Part shown: positions 48,250 through 62,931 of the stretch, piece by piece | How positions within the stretch are numbered: the first letter of the stretch is position 1 | How the letters are laid out: the number at the start of each line of letters is the position of its first letter | Assembly: GCA_030685235.1 (NCBI GenBank) | Contig: MU839094.1 | Span: 62,001 to 126,000 of the forward strand | Direction: 5' to 3' | DNA: 64,000 nucleotides | DNA from: Copromyces sp. CBS 386.78 | Taxonomy: Eukaryota; Ascomycota; Sordariomycetes; Sordariales; Sordariaceae | Made by a program: the position numbers and the translations under genes | Notes under the pieces: generated by a model | The model's input: the letters and a program-made list of their open reading frames with translations, nothing else | The model's database searches: none | What the model was told of the DNA's origin: nothing

Positions 48250-51200
48250 AATATAACTATTTACATTATATTAAAACGGTCTTATTTTTTACTTACGCGG
48301 GGTATTTATAGGGGCGGGCCGGTAGGTCTACTATAATATATCCCTTCGAATAAAGGATCTCCTTTACTTCTACCTATTTAAGAGGTATATAATTTAATTT
48401 AGCCCTTTTAATTTTTTAGTCTATTAAATAGCTAGTTTTATAAGTATAGATAACGTCTTTTAATAAAGAGATTAAAACCGATTTCCTAACTTATTAGTCG
48501 GTAATATTATTTTTACTACGGGGCCTAATAAAGTATTCGATAACTTTACCCTTCTTTTTATAGGTACAAATACAGCGGTTAAAGATCTTCTCTACTATAA
48601 AGTCCTTTTAATTATTAATTTCAATATCCTCCGCCGGGTTTACGTCCCGATTATACGGGTCCTATCCTTAGGTAAATTTCTATAATTATATAATTAAAAC
48701 TATAGGGTAGAATTGTAAACCCTTAAGAAAATTTAGTTCGTAAATTAATTTCCTTATTTTTTAAATAATTTTATATAGTCCTAAACGTTTAATTAACTAC
48801 TTCGGCTTCGGCTTCCCTAGTAGGTAATATCCTTTACCTAAGTATAAAAATACAGTATCCCCAACTTTAAAATTAAATAATTAATATTGAAGGTTATATT
48901 TTAATTTAGTAACGATTTTAATTATATCGATTAGAATAGTTACTTCTTTTTAGAACTTTTTACGAATTATTTAGAAAGCCTTAATATCGATAGGTTTGGC
49001 CCTACTACTATTAGAGAATATTTTAATAAGAAACTTCGGTTTAAAACCGAATACGATTTTATTAGGGGATATACCGAATATAGTTTAGAAAATATTATTA
49101 AAAGTATATTAGAGCGTAAGTAGTATATTAGTTTAGGGTTCGTCTAATATTGAATAATATATACGGATAGCGAATTTAATTATTTAATTCGTATTTTCGG
49201 ACTGGCTATTAGTTTATAAATGGTATACCGTTGAAAATAGTAGTTTAACGTTATATTAGTCGAATATAGCCTTCTATAATACTAAAATAAATTTTAGATT
49301 ATAATTGCTAATAATTATTTAGGGAAAACCCTAATTATTAATTATTTATACCCTTATAAATACTATTACTTAATCTTTTATTTTATAAGACGAATATTTG
49401 GTAATAAGTAGTTTTTTCTTATTAAATTTATATATTTAAATAGTAAGGGTATTTAAGGAATTAAAGCCGGGAAGCGTTTAGAAGTTTCTTCTAACGTTTA
49501 TAGGAGGTATATTAATAATAAAATTGATAATAATTGTATAATATAGTTGGGGGAAAGATTTAATCGGTTATAATTCGCTAAGAATTGGGTTTCGGTCGGT
49601 CTAATATTAGCGATATATTAGGTAGTATTATATATAAGTCCGTACCTTCTACGTCTTCTTATTAAAATAAATATAATTAAATTCGATTATTATATAATTA
49701 ATGCCGAAGTATTAACTCCCGTCGTATATTAATTCTAGGACGTTTTTAATATAGCCGCGTAGAATATATAACTGTTATTTATTATAGAAATTAATATAAT
49801 ATAATAATTTGTCTTCGATATAGAAAGAGTTAATTAGTAATTGTAGTCGCTTTTTATTTTTGTACGTACGTATTGAATTAGGAGCGTTAGCCTTAGCGAA
49901 GACGGTTATAATATTAATATATTTAGGATCTTCTTTATAACCTTAAATTAACCGGTTACAAAATTTTTTAGAGAAGATAAATTTAATATTCGTAGTATTA
50001 ATATAAGCGTATTCGGTCTAATTTATTTATACGTCTTCTAATTAGTCGATATTATTATAGTTTATATAACGATTTAATTTTATAAATAATTTAAATAAAA
50101 CGTCGGGTATAATATTTAACGGCCTTAGGATGTAGAATACGTTGAATTGAAATTAGGAAGCCTAATTAGCCGCGTTTGCGAACTTAAAGTTTGCCTTATT
50201 AAAATCTATTATAATTAAAGACGTATACTTTAGGATACTTTTAATAGGGGAATAATTAGTTAGAATATTAATAAAATATTTATTAAATTGAATTATTTTC
50301 CTTTATTTCTTTAAAATTTAAATAATAGTGGCGATTTCGGCTTCGGTAGATTTATAACGTTTTTTTATAGGACTAGTTTCGCGAAATATATAGGCGATTA
50401 GTTATATTTATTTAATAAGGATATTTTTATTTAAAATTAATTCCCTATCCTATTCTTTAGCGAGTTAGAAAGTTATATTTGCGAAACCCTATTAGTAAAC
50501 GTCGGTTTTAAATTATAAAACTTTATTTCGGCGGTAATACTATTACTTTATTTATTTATAGAGATTTTTTTATATATTTTTAAATGCTTTAAATTCGTTT
50601 TTAATCGGTTCGAATTTAGTATACGTAGTATACGCTTTATAGGCGTTCTTAGAAATACCGGTAGAGAGTTCGCTATTTTCTCGCTTATAGCGAAATAATT
50701 TGGTTTTATAGCGTTCAAAGAGTATACTACGGATTTAAAATTATAGAATAGACTATTAAAATTAATTTATTATATTAAAATACGTTTTTAATATATTAAG
50801 GGAGTTTAGGAATTTAATTTTCCGAAAAGTTTCGATACGATTATTAATATATTAAATCCCTTTATTATCGACTATATACCTTAGAAATTTAATAGAAGGG
50901 TACCCGACGAAAGATTTATCGGCGTTAATATATATGTAATATTCATTAATAATATATAATATTATTTTTAAATATTCTACGTACTTTTTAAAGGATTTAT
51001 TAAATATAATAATATTATTAATATAATACGTATAAAATAGCAATATTCGAAGAAAAGACGGTCTATAAAACGTTAGGCGAAAGCCAGGGTATTTTTAAAC
51101 TTTATAAATACTATATTAAATTACTTAAGCCTTTACAGGCTAATTATAATCATACGGTCCTTATATTTTATATATACCGGTAATTAATAAAAGAAATTAA

Positions 51201-54200
51201 ACGTATTAAAAATGGAGAAAATAATATAATTTACTATATTATTTATAATATCCTACTAATTAAATAGTAGGTAAATATTAGGGATAGTTACTTCGTTTAA
51301 TAGTCGGAGGTCGGATATAATACGGGGCTTTTTAATTGAGCCGATTTTCTTTTAAATTACGAAGATAGGATAGGCTAATAATATAAATTATTTTATAAAA
51401 TTTATTTTTCTTTATACGTATAGGCGATTATATATCTCGTTTAAAAATATACAATCTTTATATTTAAATGGGTATATTTAAATTGCACGCTATTAGTTTT
51501 ACTATCCCTTAATAAAATTAATACGTATTTTTTTATTTTCGGCTATAGGAATAATATTATAGTTTCAGAATATATTAAAATTATCGACTACTTCCGTAAA
51601 TATTTGGGCGAATTTAACGTTATAGTAGTAAATATTTATACTACTTTTAATTTTAGCCTTTAAAATATTATTCAATTTATTTAATTTTTATAATAGCGGC
51701 TTAAAGGATTTAAATTTAATATTTATTATAGGGTTAGCAGTAGTTTAATTAAGTTTTTTGGTAAAAAGGGCGAATTATTTTACTTCTTCGTTTAAGAATA
51801 TAGTATATTAAATTAGGGTAAATTTAGCCTTAATAATAGGTATAAAGTACTTTAAATTATTAGAATCGATTAATATAGCGATTTCGTCCCTTATATATTT
51901 ATAAATATACTTTAACGTCTCTTTTAGCTTAATAATAATAAATTAATCCGCCTAGTTAAAAATTGTAATTATCTTCTATATTCGAATAATAATTGTATAA
52001 TTTAGAATAGAACTATAATCGGACTTGAAATAATACGCTTTAGAATTAATTTGGCGCGGATTTGGGGGTAAATTGAAATACTAGACTATAATATTAACTT
52101 TCAAATACGCTAGTACTATTATTTTAAATTTTATTATTATTTTACGTAATATTATTATTATTATTAGAATACTATAATAAAATTTATTACTTTAGAATTA
52201 AATTAAATATTAATTCCGAATTTTATAATATATGCGCCCTATAACCTTTATTCTATATACGGAATAAAAGCGTACTTCGCCGTTATAGAAGTTAATATTA
52301 GTTTTATAATTTGTAAGGAAGCATATTCCTAAAAAAAGTTTAAATATTAGGTTTAGCACTATATTAGCTCTAATTTGGAAGTAGCTAATAATTAGCGTAC
52401 TACAAATTTATTTATTAATATAAAAATTGAATTCGATTTATTATAAAATATAATACAAGCTTATAATACTTAATATTTTATAGCCTTTAATAGAATATTA
52501 ACGAGGGTTTTTTATGAATTAAATTATAAATTCCTTACTTATTAAAATATTAGAGGCCTTTAAATTTAGGTAAATTTCGATATCCTTTCCCCTAAAATTG
52601 CGCCGAATAAGGATTTAAAGAAAAATTATTTTACGAAGAATAGTAAATAGTTTACGAATTAGTATAAAATTAACTTTTATTATTTATTATTTTTTAAAGG
52701 CGAAGTTTGTATTTTCGCCCTCGTTTTCGGTTTTTAATTTAATTAAAACCGGGTAGACTTCCTAAAGGCCCTCTATAAATATTTAATAAAATATATTTAA
52801 TAAATTTAAAATATTAACTATATTCGAATTTAATTAGTATTAAATAGATATAATAGCCGAGCCCGATTTGGCTAGAGTCGACTTCGCTAGAATCGATTTA
52901 AACGCTTCTTCCGAATTTATATTAGAATTAGTATTATATATTAAGGATTAGTAGTACGAGGCCTATTTTATAAATTCTTCTTCACTATCGGATTCGGCTA
53001 CTATATAATAAGAATTTTTATAGCCGTCTTCTAATTTTTTTTTTTTATTAATTATTATATATCCGGATTCGTTTATTTCGTAGACTTTTTTATTAGTTTT
53101 AGCGTTATCGAAATCGATATAAAAATAACTATTATAGTAATGGTTATTATTTTTATTACGAATTTCTTTCCGAAAATACTTATAGTGCTTAAAATTATTA
53201 CTATTTTTATAACTCCGATTCTAATTAGAATTTACTTAGGAATTTTAGCCGTAATTATAGTAATTATCCCTTCTATCGATATAATCCCTCCTTTATTTTC
53301 TAATACGATTAGACTTTCTTTTTTTATAAATTGTAAAATTATTCCTACAATCCTTTTTACCTTATATTATAATTTCGGTTTTAATTAAAAAATTACTTTC
53401 AATACCCTCTCTTATAAAATAAGTATAAGATTTATCGTTTAATTTTTTATAAAATATTTTAACCTTTTTATTTATAAAGAATAAAAAATTATTATAAATA
53501 TTATAAATAATTAGAATTGTAGTACCGAAGTAGAAATTAATATATATTGAATTTTAAAAATGAATAAGGAGTTAGAAGTCTCTAAATTCGCTGATATTCC
53601 GGGTATACCGGAATAATTGTATAGTAAAAATGCGAATCGAAGGTTCCTTTTTATTACGTTTAATAGTAAATTTATTACTATTAAGCTAAGCGAAGGATTT
53701 ATAGACTTTAAGCCCGAATTATTTAATTATACGTATTAAGAACCTAATAGTAATAATAGTAGTTTTATATTTATTATTATAGGATAATTATTCGGTCTAT
53801 TAATTAAAAGCGGCGTTTCGGAATAAATCGGGGGCTTCTTCCAATTATAAAGTACGTTAGGCTAAATAAAGTTCCGTAATACGGCGGATATATTCCGCTT
53901 ATAAATAAGGGTCCAAATAGTATTTTATTTTTTTAATAAAGAAAGACCTAAATTTATTAAAAATATTATAATTTAAATTAGGTTAAAATAGCCCTACGTT
54001 AATAAACTTCTATTAATTATCTAAACGGCGGTATATTATAAAGTCGGATATAGGTAGGGTTCGGTTATTAGAAGGTATATTGGAATTACTATAAAAAACT
54101 CTATTATTTAGGGGTTTATTCAATAATTCCAAAGGGCTAGCTAAAGGCCCTCCTCTATTTCTAATATTCGTAGGGGTATTAAAAATAATTAAAGCGGCGT

Positions 54201-55600
54201 TAATAATAATTATTCTATTTAAAAGGGTAAATTTATAAATTCCGGCGGGTATTATAGTCGCTACTCTCCTAGTACCCTTATTTTAAAGTTAAAATCCGGG
54301 AGCCGCTACTAATTTAGTAACGTTAATATTATTTAAATTAAGGTTTCCCCTATTAAATTCAGTTTATAAATTTTTTATAAGCGTTATATTAATTATTTGG
54401 TTAATAAAACTATTTAGTAGTAGTTCGTTATATATTAGTAAATTGGGTAATATTCTAATTAATAAAAAGTCTTTTATAGAAGTATTAGAGTTAGGCTTCT
54501 ATATATTTAGTATAGAAATGTCCGAATTTAGCTTATATATATTATAGGGAAATTCTTCTTCTTAATTGAATTATTCGATAATTAATTTCTAATAATAGTT
54601 TTTATTCGATCTTAGGGCATTAAATTCGATAATTCTTTTTAACGTCGAAAATATTATTAATACTTTACTATAAGGTTTACATTAGAGGGATAAGGAAATT
54701 AACGCTAGCCGTCTTATTAAGCTAGCCCTATTTTATTCTTCTTTATAATTTTATTCCTAAATTAATAAAGCGTTCTTTTATATTAATATTATATAAATTT
54801 AAATAATTAAAGGTATTAATAAGAGTACTAGGGGTTATACGCCCGTAATAGGCGGTAGTATTTCCTATAAAGGGCCGATTCCGGGAATCCTTAAAATTAT
54901 ATAATAACCTCCTAAATTCGGTATTAGCGCTTACTATTACCGATATTGTAAAGGTAATATTAAAGCCGATTCGCCTACTTTTTTAAATTTAATAATACGT
55001 ATTAAAGTAAGGCTGGGGCCAGTTTTAATAGGTATAATAAACGTTAAAGCCGGTAATTAGGCGGAAGAATTATATTTAAATTAAGGATGAAAACGATTTA
55101 AGAGGAACGAAGCCGGCGTTTATTTTATAGGGAAATAAATAAGTTCTAAATTCTATTTATATTATAAGAGCATATAATTTAAAGTTTCTTCGTATTTTAC
55201 GTTAGTCGGTCGCTTTCCGTCTTTATATTCTCGTCGTTCTTAGTGAATTTTAGGTTCGCCTTTAATAACCTTTTTAAATATAAATTCGTCGTATAAATTA
55301 AATATTATATAAATTATTAATTTAATAATATTTGGCCGGAAATCCTAGTTTCGGGTTATTATAAGACGTGCCGGCTTTTCGTTGAAAATTTATAGGTAAG
55401 GGTTCGCTGTATTAAGGTTTTTCTTAAGTCGAGTTAGGGTTCGTACGGCTTTGAAGTCGATATTATCGAATTCGTTTTTAAAGGTTTAAAAATAGATTAT
55501 TTAATAGTAATAAGCTTTTCTCGCTCTATCCGCTTATTTGTCGGTCTAAATAATTAGGAAATACGATATTATATTGCTTTTTAACGAAGTTACGCCGCTG
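48250..55600 (-). pseudogene. gag-pol of element 4 with chromodomain, RIP-degraded
   Basis: Minus strand. Gag lies in about 55.6-53 kb (poorly resolved). RT contains YINNIIIFNKSFKKYVEYL at 51,035-50,975, YVDD changed to YINN, then the FVGYPSIKFL block. The integrase core reads NFIINIPP (~49,515), SNYN (~49,330) and NSQSENTNQIIKFAIR (~49,220-49,170), so the final Glu survives. A chromodomain-like tail follows: DPYNRDVNP (~48,660), then DFIVEKIFNR and VIEYFIRPRSK (~48,610-48,510). This tail marks the chromovirus branch of Ty3/gypsy and fits targeting to heterochromatin. Stops are TAA/TAG. Confidence 0.88.
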
Positions 55601-55679
55601 GATATAAAAAAATATAGTAGTAGAAAGGTAATAATAAAAATAATACGTAAAGTTCGATTCTAGAGTTATAAATATTATT

Positions 55680-56040
55680 TATTATAGTAAAATAATACTA
55701 ATTATTTACATTTATTTAATTAAGCCTAATAAAGTCGAAATCAATTGTATTAGGTTCGGTTTTAAGACCTATATTAAGGTTGATATAGTCGGACTCGATA
55801 TTAAATAGTATCGAATTTAGTAGTATTGAATTTAGATAGTTATAATCTAGAATTCAAATTAATAAATACTATTATTAAGCAAGTATTTTAGTTGTATATA
55901 AATTAATTAATATCCTCCTCTCTTCGAAAGAGGGGAAATAGATAATTATTAATTACTTAGTATTATATTAGGTACTATTATACCGGACGGTATCCAGCGT
56001 AATAATGCCAGGTATGCACTAGCCTATAGTTCGCGTAATA
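55680..56040 (-). repeat. 5' LTR of element 4 (right copy)
   Basis: 361 bp, tattatagtaaaataatac ... gttcgcgtaata. The left two thirds are heavily RIP-mutated, while the last ~60 bp (atgccaggtatgcactagcc) are less so. Confidence 0.92.
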
Positions 56041-56045
56041 CCTAC

Positions 56046-56077
56046 GGGTAGAAATAGGAACGAATTTATTAATTTAT
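56046..56077 (+). pseudogene. ORF Z, piece 2 (32-bp bridge)
   Basis: The short stretch between elements 4 and 5. With single TSD copies kept it joins pieces 1 and 3 of Z in one frame (LRVEIGTNLLIYIIL), so both elements inserted 32 bp apart in the same reading frame. Confidence 0.5.
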
Positions 56078-56312
56078 TATTACGGGTAGAGGGCGAGAGG
56101 TTGAGTATAAATGTAGATATGCGTAATTGCACGAGGAGAGGAAAGGAAGAGAAGTGCAGAGGTGCACTCGGGAAATGGGCTTTTATAGGACTCGAGTTAT
56201 AAACCCCTAATAGGTTTATAGCGGGAGGCCGCAACCAATTAACCGAAATAGTAATAATAGTTTTAGAGAGCTACTATTACTAATATATATAATATAAGCT
56301 AACCTTATAATA
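56078..56312 (-). repeat. 3' LTR of gypsy element 5
   Basis: 235 bp, tattacgggtagaggg ... taaccttataata. The middle (56,090-56,235) retains TG/CA and is little mutated. The polypurine tract ataggggtaa (minus strand) adjoins at 56,313-56,322. Confidence 0.92.
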
Positions 56313-56399
56313 TTACCCCTATTTAAAAGAAGCTATATAATTAATTAAAGTTATATAAAATAATAAATAACACTATTAAACGTTTAATCCAATTGTAAA

Positions 56400-59300
56400 A
56401 AACTTCTATAGCCGCTAGTTGTAACAACCTCCTCTTCCCTTTATACTTCGTTAACGGAGCCTCCGCTTCTATAGCCGGCTCCTCCTCTTCTAACGTCCTC
56501 CTTCGCTTCCGCTCCGCTACTAGCTAATTTAAGGGTATTAAAACTTCCGGGTATACTTCGTAAAACTACTATATTGTATTAAGGGATATAATTATATTAA
56601 TATACGGTTATTATAAAGGTTGATAAAGTAGTGTTTAAACGATAAAATATTTTTAACGACTATTAGCCACTTTACGGTAGCCGTTAATTTTAATGAAATT
56701 CTATTCTACTAAATCCTCTTTATTATTAATCTTTCTTATATTACGATTTTAACTTATACGAACGTCCCTTTATACCTTTAATTATCTCGGAATACTTGTT
56801 TTAATTTATAGTTTAATTTTACTAATATAGAAAGTCGGGCTGCACTTTATATTAATAAGGAGTTTAAATATAATTCTATAATTATCCGCTTTAATAATTT
56901 CGAACGGGCTTTTATAAAGGGGAGGAAATTTTATATATAGGCGGCCGGTATTAAAATTTTCTATATTAAATAGGACTTTATTTCCCGTTTTATATTTCGG
57001 GGTATTCGTTCGTCGAATATTAGCGTTAGCTTCGTACCGTTATTAAATTTACTTTATTTAGTCCGTAATATATTCTAATACTTTTTTACAATAGTTAGCT
57101 ATTTTATTAGCTTTAAAATATTCTACTTACTATTAAATTAATAAATTTAGCTGATATAGCTTCGCTAGCTTAATATTTATTTAAAGGTAGAAATTATAAT
57201 TAATAAAGAAAAGAAATATTCTCGTTATTTTAAAAATTAGGTTATTATTAATAAATTCTATAATTAGGAATTAATTTACTTAATCGTTTTACGTTTAATT
57301 AATATAGAAACGAAGATATTTTTTTTTTATATATTAATATATTCCGTTTAGCCGTTAATAATTGGGTAGAATATGGAGGAGGGCTTAAAAATTATTTTTA
57401 AGCGGGAGGATAGAGTTTTCTAGAATTATAAAACGAATTAAGAGCCGTAATTTAATATAATAAAGTCCAGTAAACTGTAAATATTATAAATCCTTTTAAT
57501 AAACTAATCTATTAATTCTTCGGTTATAAAGCTAACTATAAGAATAAAATATTATATTTTCGTTAGGCGGTCAATAATAACAGCTATATATTTAAATTCT
57601 TATTCCTAACGTACGTAGGGTATTAAAGGGGTAATATAATCTATAAAAATATTTTTCTACGGTATAAAAAGTATTATTAGCGGTTTTAAGAATTTATAAA
57701 GGGAGTATTATAACGGTTTAGATTTAGTATATAGTAAGTAAGCTTTATAGTAGGCCTTAATAGTATTAAATATTCCTAGTTAGAAGAAAGATTAAAAGAG
57801 TAATGAATAGGTTTTTTTACAACCCGGGTAATTAGTAAATAGCGAATCGTATATATAGCAGAGGAGCTAGAATTAAAGTTTAGTATCGTTAGGGTTAATA
57901 ATAACGGTATTTCGAAAGTATATTCGTTCTTATATTACCCTATATTTAACGAAAAATACTTTTTTTAAATAATCCTTTACCTCCTTAAACTATATATAAT
58001 AACTTAGGTTTAATAGGTAAGCGAGTAAATTTTATAAAAATACTAACTTCTTATAATTTTCTATAATTAAGTTATTAATAGATTTATTATTTATTATTTT
58101 TAAATTATAGATATATTCGGTTCTAATATTAATAACCTCTTTTTTATTTTTTAAAATAAAAATTCTATTTATAAAAATATTATAATTAAATAAAATCTTA
58201 TTTCTAATTAATAGCCGCTCGTTAGCTTCGTCCTTAGGTAAATGTTCCGGTTTTTTATTTAAAGTATTAGGGCGTATTTATAACGAACCTAATTAGGACT
58301 ACTATATATAGTAGGGAATTAGTTATTTAGTAATTATAAAAATCTTTAAAGTTTTATAGTCCGTAAGGATTTCGATTAATTATTATACCCTTTCGAACTT
58401 AGAGTATTATTCTTCTAAGGCTTTAATAATAGTAAATAACTTTTTATTATAAATATTATAATTATATTCGGCTAAAGAATATTATTAATTAAAGTAGGCG
58501 ATAGGGCGAAGGATACTATTATTATTATATTATAATAATATACTTCTATATATTTAATTAAAAGTATTTATTTCTATAATAATCTATTTTAACTAATTAT
58601 AAATCCGAAGTATAAGTCTATTTATAAAAGCCTTCTGTAAAGCTTCGAAAGATTTTTAATATTGTTTTTCCTATTCTTATTCCGCCGTTTTCCTAATTAA
58701 TTTATATAACGGGTTAGCGATAATAGAGAAATATTTAATAAAACGATAGTAGAAATTGGCGAAGCCTAAAAAGCGTTAAAGCGACCTCTTAGAATTTAGA
58801 ACTTCCTATATTATAATTATAAAGATTTTCTTTAAGTTTATTTCGAAATTATTTAGGGTAATAATAAAATTTAAATATTTAATTCGCTATATATAAAATT
58901 CGTATTTATTAATATCAATTTAGAATCCTACTTTAATTATTTTCTATAAAACTTCTTTAACGTATTCTTTATACTTTTTTTCGTTATTAGAATAAATTAA
59001 AATGTCGTCGAAATAAATAATAGTATAAATATTAAAAATATTATATAAAATATCGTTAATATAGTTTTAAAAAGTTCTTAGCGCGCCCTATAAATTAAAA
59101 GGATATATAATAGATTTATAAAGGTTAAAGCGGGTAATAAAGGCGGTAAATTATTTATACCCCTCTTTAATATAGATTTTATTAAATATAATAATAATAT
59201 CGAATTTTGTAAAGATCTTTATTTTATAAATTATATTAAAAGTCTTTTTAATTAGCGGTAATAAATAATATATTTTTAACGTAACGTTATTAATATTATA

Positions 59301-62300
59301 GTAGTCTATATAAATACGAATTCCGCTTCCGGGTTTTTTAATTAGTAAGAAGGGGGAAACGGCTACTAATTATAATAGTTAAATAAATTTCTTCTTTAAA
59401 TTATTATTAATTTACTTTTTAATAATAATTATTTTTATAAGTAATACGTATTATAACTATACGTTAAAAAATCATTCTCCTAATTATAATTCGATTTTAT
59501 AATTATACGAACGATAAAGAAGGATTTTTTCTATTAATAAGGGTAAGAAAGCGGCGACTTCGCTAATATACTTCCGTCCTTTAGAACGGTTTAAAATTTC
59601 GATAATTTCTTCTTTATTTTTTAACGGTCGGTCTACTTTATTAAGAAATTTTTTTATATCCTCTTTATCGACTTTTGCCAAATATATTTATCGGAAGATT
59701 TCTTTATATATAGGCGTATTAATTTCGAAATTTCCGGTAAAATTAATTATTTTAATAAAGATTGTAATTTCTCGGGTATTTTTTAAAGTATAAATATTAA
59801 TTATTTTGTTAATAAAATTATAAAGTACGGAGGGTAAATTTTCTTTATATTTCTTTTTATCGCTTTCTATAATATTATTAATTATTTTTTCGGTTAAATT
59901 TAAATTTTAAAGATCTATTATAGCCGTTAGCCTTTCGATTTTAATATAGTTCGTAATGTACGGCTATAATTATTCCTTTTCGTAAATAAAATTAAATACG
60001 GCTATATTAAGTATTTTAATATTATTAGGATTAAATTTATAATTAGATTTACGAAAACGGTAGTGTTAGGGGCGACTTGCGCTAATTAAGATACGGCGGC
60101 CATTTATACGTATATAAGGCTTATAAAGTACGGGGCTTTTAATTTTAATAAAGAGAGTAGCGGTACTGGTAATAGTGATTTTAAATTTAACCTTCCGGGC
60201 TATTAGTACTTTAATAAGAGCAGGGATTGTACGGTAGCCGGTTTTAGGATCGATTTTAGGTTTAATAGTAGTAAGAAGGAGTTTAGGAGCGGATAAGGGT
60301 TTTAGAGTAGGCTTTATTATAATTTTTTTAATTTTCTTTTTTTTAATAATTAGAAGGTAAAATTCGGTCTTTTCCTTTTTAATAATTAGAAAGGGAAATT
60401 CAGTCTTTTCTTTCTTAATTGGCGGGATAAGTATTTAGCGGACGGAGGTTACCGAAATTTAATTAGTAAGGGTTTTAAATACTATTATTTAGTATTTAGA
60501 GAAATTTATTAATAAATAACGGCTTCGGTAAGCAGTATAATTAAAATATATATTATATTATTTGTAATTAATTTTTAGCCGATAATATTATATTTATAGG
60601 AAGCCTAAAATAATTAGGTATTTTTTAAAAATATTATAAATTAGGAAAGGGATTATTTCTTTATAATGGCCAATTTAGAGTTTAGTTATTACTCCTTTAA
60701 AAATAATACTTTTAATTACTGTATTAATAAGAACAAATTTCTTTATTTTCAATAAGCGAAAATAAAGAAGGTTATTTTTAATAATAAAAGAACGATCAAT
60801 AAACGCGAAAATAGAATAACCACTATTAATAAAAATAATATAATAATTTTTATACAAATAGATTATAATATAAGAAAATAAAAATATTAAATTTAGAGAA
60901 GTAAAATTATTTAATAATTAAATTTTAATTTCCTCTAAACCTTTTAACTCTATAGAATTTAAAATTCGTCCTTTAAATATAATCCGATTAAATTTCTATA
61001 CGTAATTATATATAGAAATTAAATATTTTCCTAATTATTATAATATTCGTTATTAGTGGCGGGTTCGGCGGGAACAACTAGAATAGCCGGAGTAATTAGA
61101 ATAGTATTAATAATACGGACTTACTTTTAATTACGACCTTTACTACGACTTTTATTCTTCGACTTTTTACTAGCGGAATATTAGGGGCCCTAAGAACCGT
61201 AATTAATTAAAATAGTACAATTATAGGCAATATAGCTAAGCTTACTATAATAATAATAAAGGCTATCGTAAGAATATTAATTAAAAATATCCTTATAAAT
61301 AAAGATTGCGAAATTAACGGCGTCTAAATTTATTTTATTATTACCCTAATTAATAAGGACGTTATTAGTAGAAAATTTAGCGTTAAAGCAACTTCTACTA
61401 TTATTATTATTACTAGTACTATTATTGGGATTAAAGAAATAATTCGCTATTTTTTAATAATAATCCGTATTTTTAAAATTACCGGTAACGTTACAATAAA
61501 TTTCGAATTAACGTTTAAAATTATTATTAGAAGGAAGGTTGTAATAAGCGAAAGTATTACAGAGATATTTATTAATTTTATTCCGGAAATAATAAACTTT
61601 TATCGAATTATCGAAATTGTAAAAATTCATTAAATTAGTTAATTTAAGTTCGAAATCCGTAAAAAATATATTCTTTATATATAATTCTTATAAATAGCGG
61701 CCAACGTTTATTTTAAAATTTATATTCTAAAAACGAAAGATTAGATATTCTATAAATTCAATACCTATCTTCCAACGTTAATTTACTTTATCGGGGTCTA
61801 ACTAAATTATATTTAAATAATCCTAAATACTAAATAAAATTTTTAGTCCTAAAAATATAATAATATAAATAATTCTAATATTTTTAGAAGAATAAAAAGC
61901 GGCGTCGTACTTCTATTAAAATTAAATATAAAAACGTTAAACTTTAAAAATTTTATATTTATAAGTAGGACTACTAATCTCTTTACTAGTAAAAATAAAT
62001 AGGTTCTCTACCGTTTAGCGAAAAAAAGAGGACATAATTATTTTCGTAATTATATTACTAATAGAAGAAGGAGCTTATACTTTAAAAATATTATACACTA
62101 CGAATAAAATATTATAAACGGATTTAAAATTAATATAGTCGAAGTTTTTTTAATCGAAATTAAATTAAACGTCGTCGGTTACTTAGCGGGCAATCTTAAA
62201 CTCTTCCTCAAAACGCTAAAAATTACTTTCAAAATTATTATAGTATTCGAAATTAATATAATAAAAATCATTAAAAAGTACAATAATAAATTAAAAAGTA

Positions 62301-62500
62301 AGGGTCTAAGAAAAAAAAAAAGCTACTTCGAAATATTCGCGTAGGATAAAGAAACTTTCTTACTAGTCAAAACCCTCGAAAAAATTAACGAAAATTATAA
62401 TAACGGGTTAAGGAAGCTCGAAAAGCGCGGCGCAATAAACTATAGTATCGAATTCGCTATTAAAGGTATTAATAGTAGAATACAACGTTTCTAAATTAAA
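56400..62500 (-). pseudogene. gag-pol of gypsy element 5, RIP-degraded
   Basis: Minus strand. The protease frame at 60,857-60,675 contains FINSGYSIFAFIDRSF, the DSG motif with Asp changed to Asn. A linker at 59,681-59,484 (VDKEDIKKFLNKVDRPLK and NYKIEL) is typical of the segment just before RT. RT keeps an intact YFDDILIYSNN at 59,015-58,983, the only gypsy YxDD here without the Asn change. FLGFANFYYRFIKYFSI follows (~58,760-58,710). RNase H and integrase fill the rest to ~56.4 kb but were not read residue by residue. Gag occupies about 62.5-61 kb. Stops are TAA/TAG. Confidence 0.86.
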
Positions 62501-62931
62501 TAGGTTACTAATAATAGGAATAGAAAAATTAGGAAGATTACTGCTACTAGTACTACCGTTGGGGGAAAAGAGGGCAGGATTACTATTATTGTAAAATATA
62601 AAATAAAATAAAAATAACCGTTCGAAATAAAAAAGAAGTGAAAGTCCGCGACTAAAACCGTTTAAAGTAAAGGTCCGTTACTAGGACCGTTTAAAGTAGT
62701 TAAAAATAAGCGATTTCTTATCTACTAAATAAAGAGTACTTTCCCTTATATATTAATAAAGGGACGTCGGAATTTTAATTAAGCGATTATTATAATTACA
62801 ATTATCAATGCTTAAAGGGGTGCTAAACTTAGCAATTTATAACGAAGCAATCCCTATACGCGCACAATCGAAAAATAATCGTAATAAATAAATTTACGTT
62901 GTAAACGTAATAGTTAAAAGGTATAATTAAT

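Larger units (their letters stand above)
37330..56040 (-). mobile_element. Ty3/gypsy chromovirus element 4 (361-bp LTRs) with extra ORF, split by copia
   Basis: The left LTR (37,330-37,516 plus 45,186-45,359) and right LTR (55,680-56,040) are each 361 bp. The TSD is cctac (37,325-37,329; 56,041-56,045). LTR ends are TATTAT...GTAATA. The copia element occupies 37,517-45,180. Gag-pol reads on the minus strand, so the right LTR is the 5' LTR. Net length is about 11 kb, unusually long for this clade because of ~2.6 kb of additional coding sequence between the end of pol and the 3' LTR. Confidence 0.92.

Noticed and set aside
53140..53388. 82-aa plus-strand ORF rich in Ile and Phe
   Set aside because: Antisense to the gag region of element 4; no motif.
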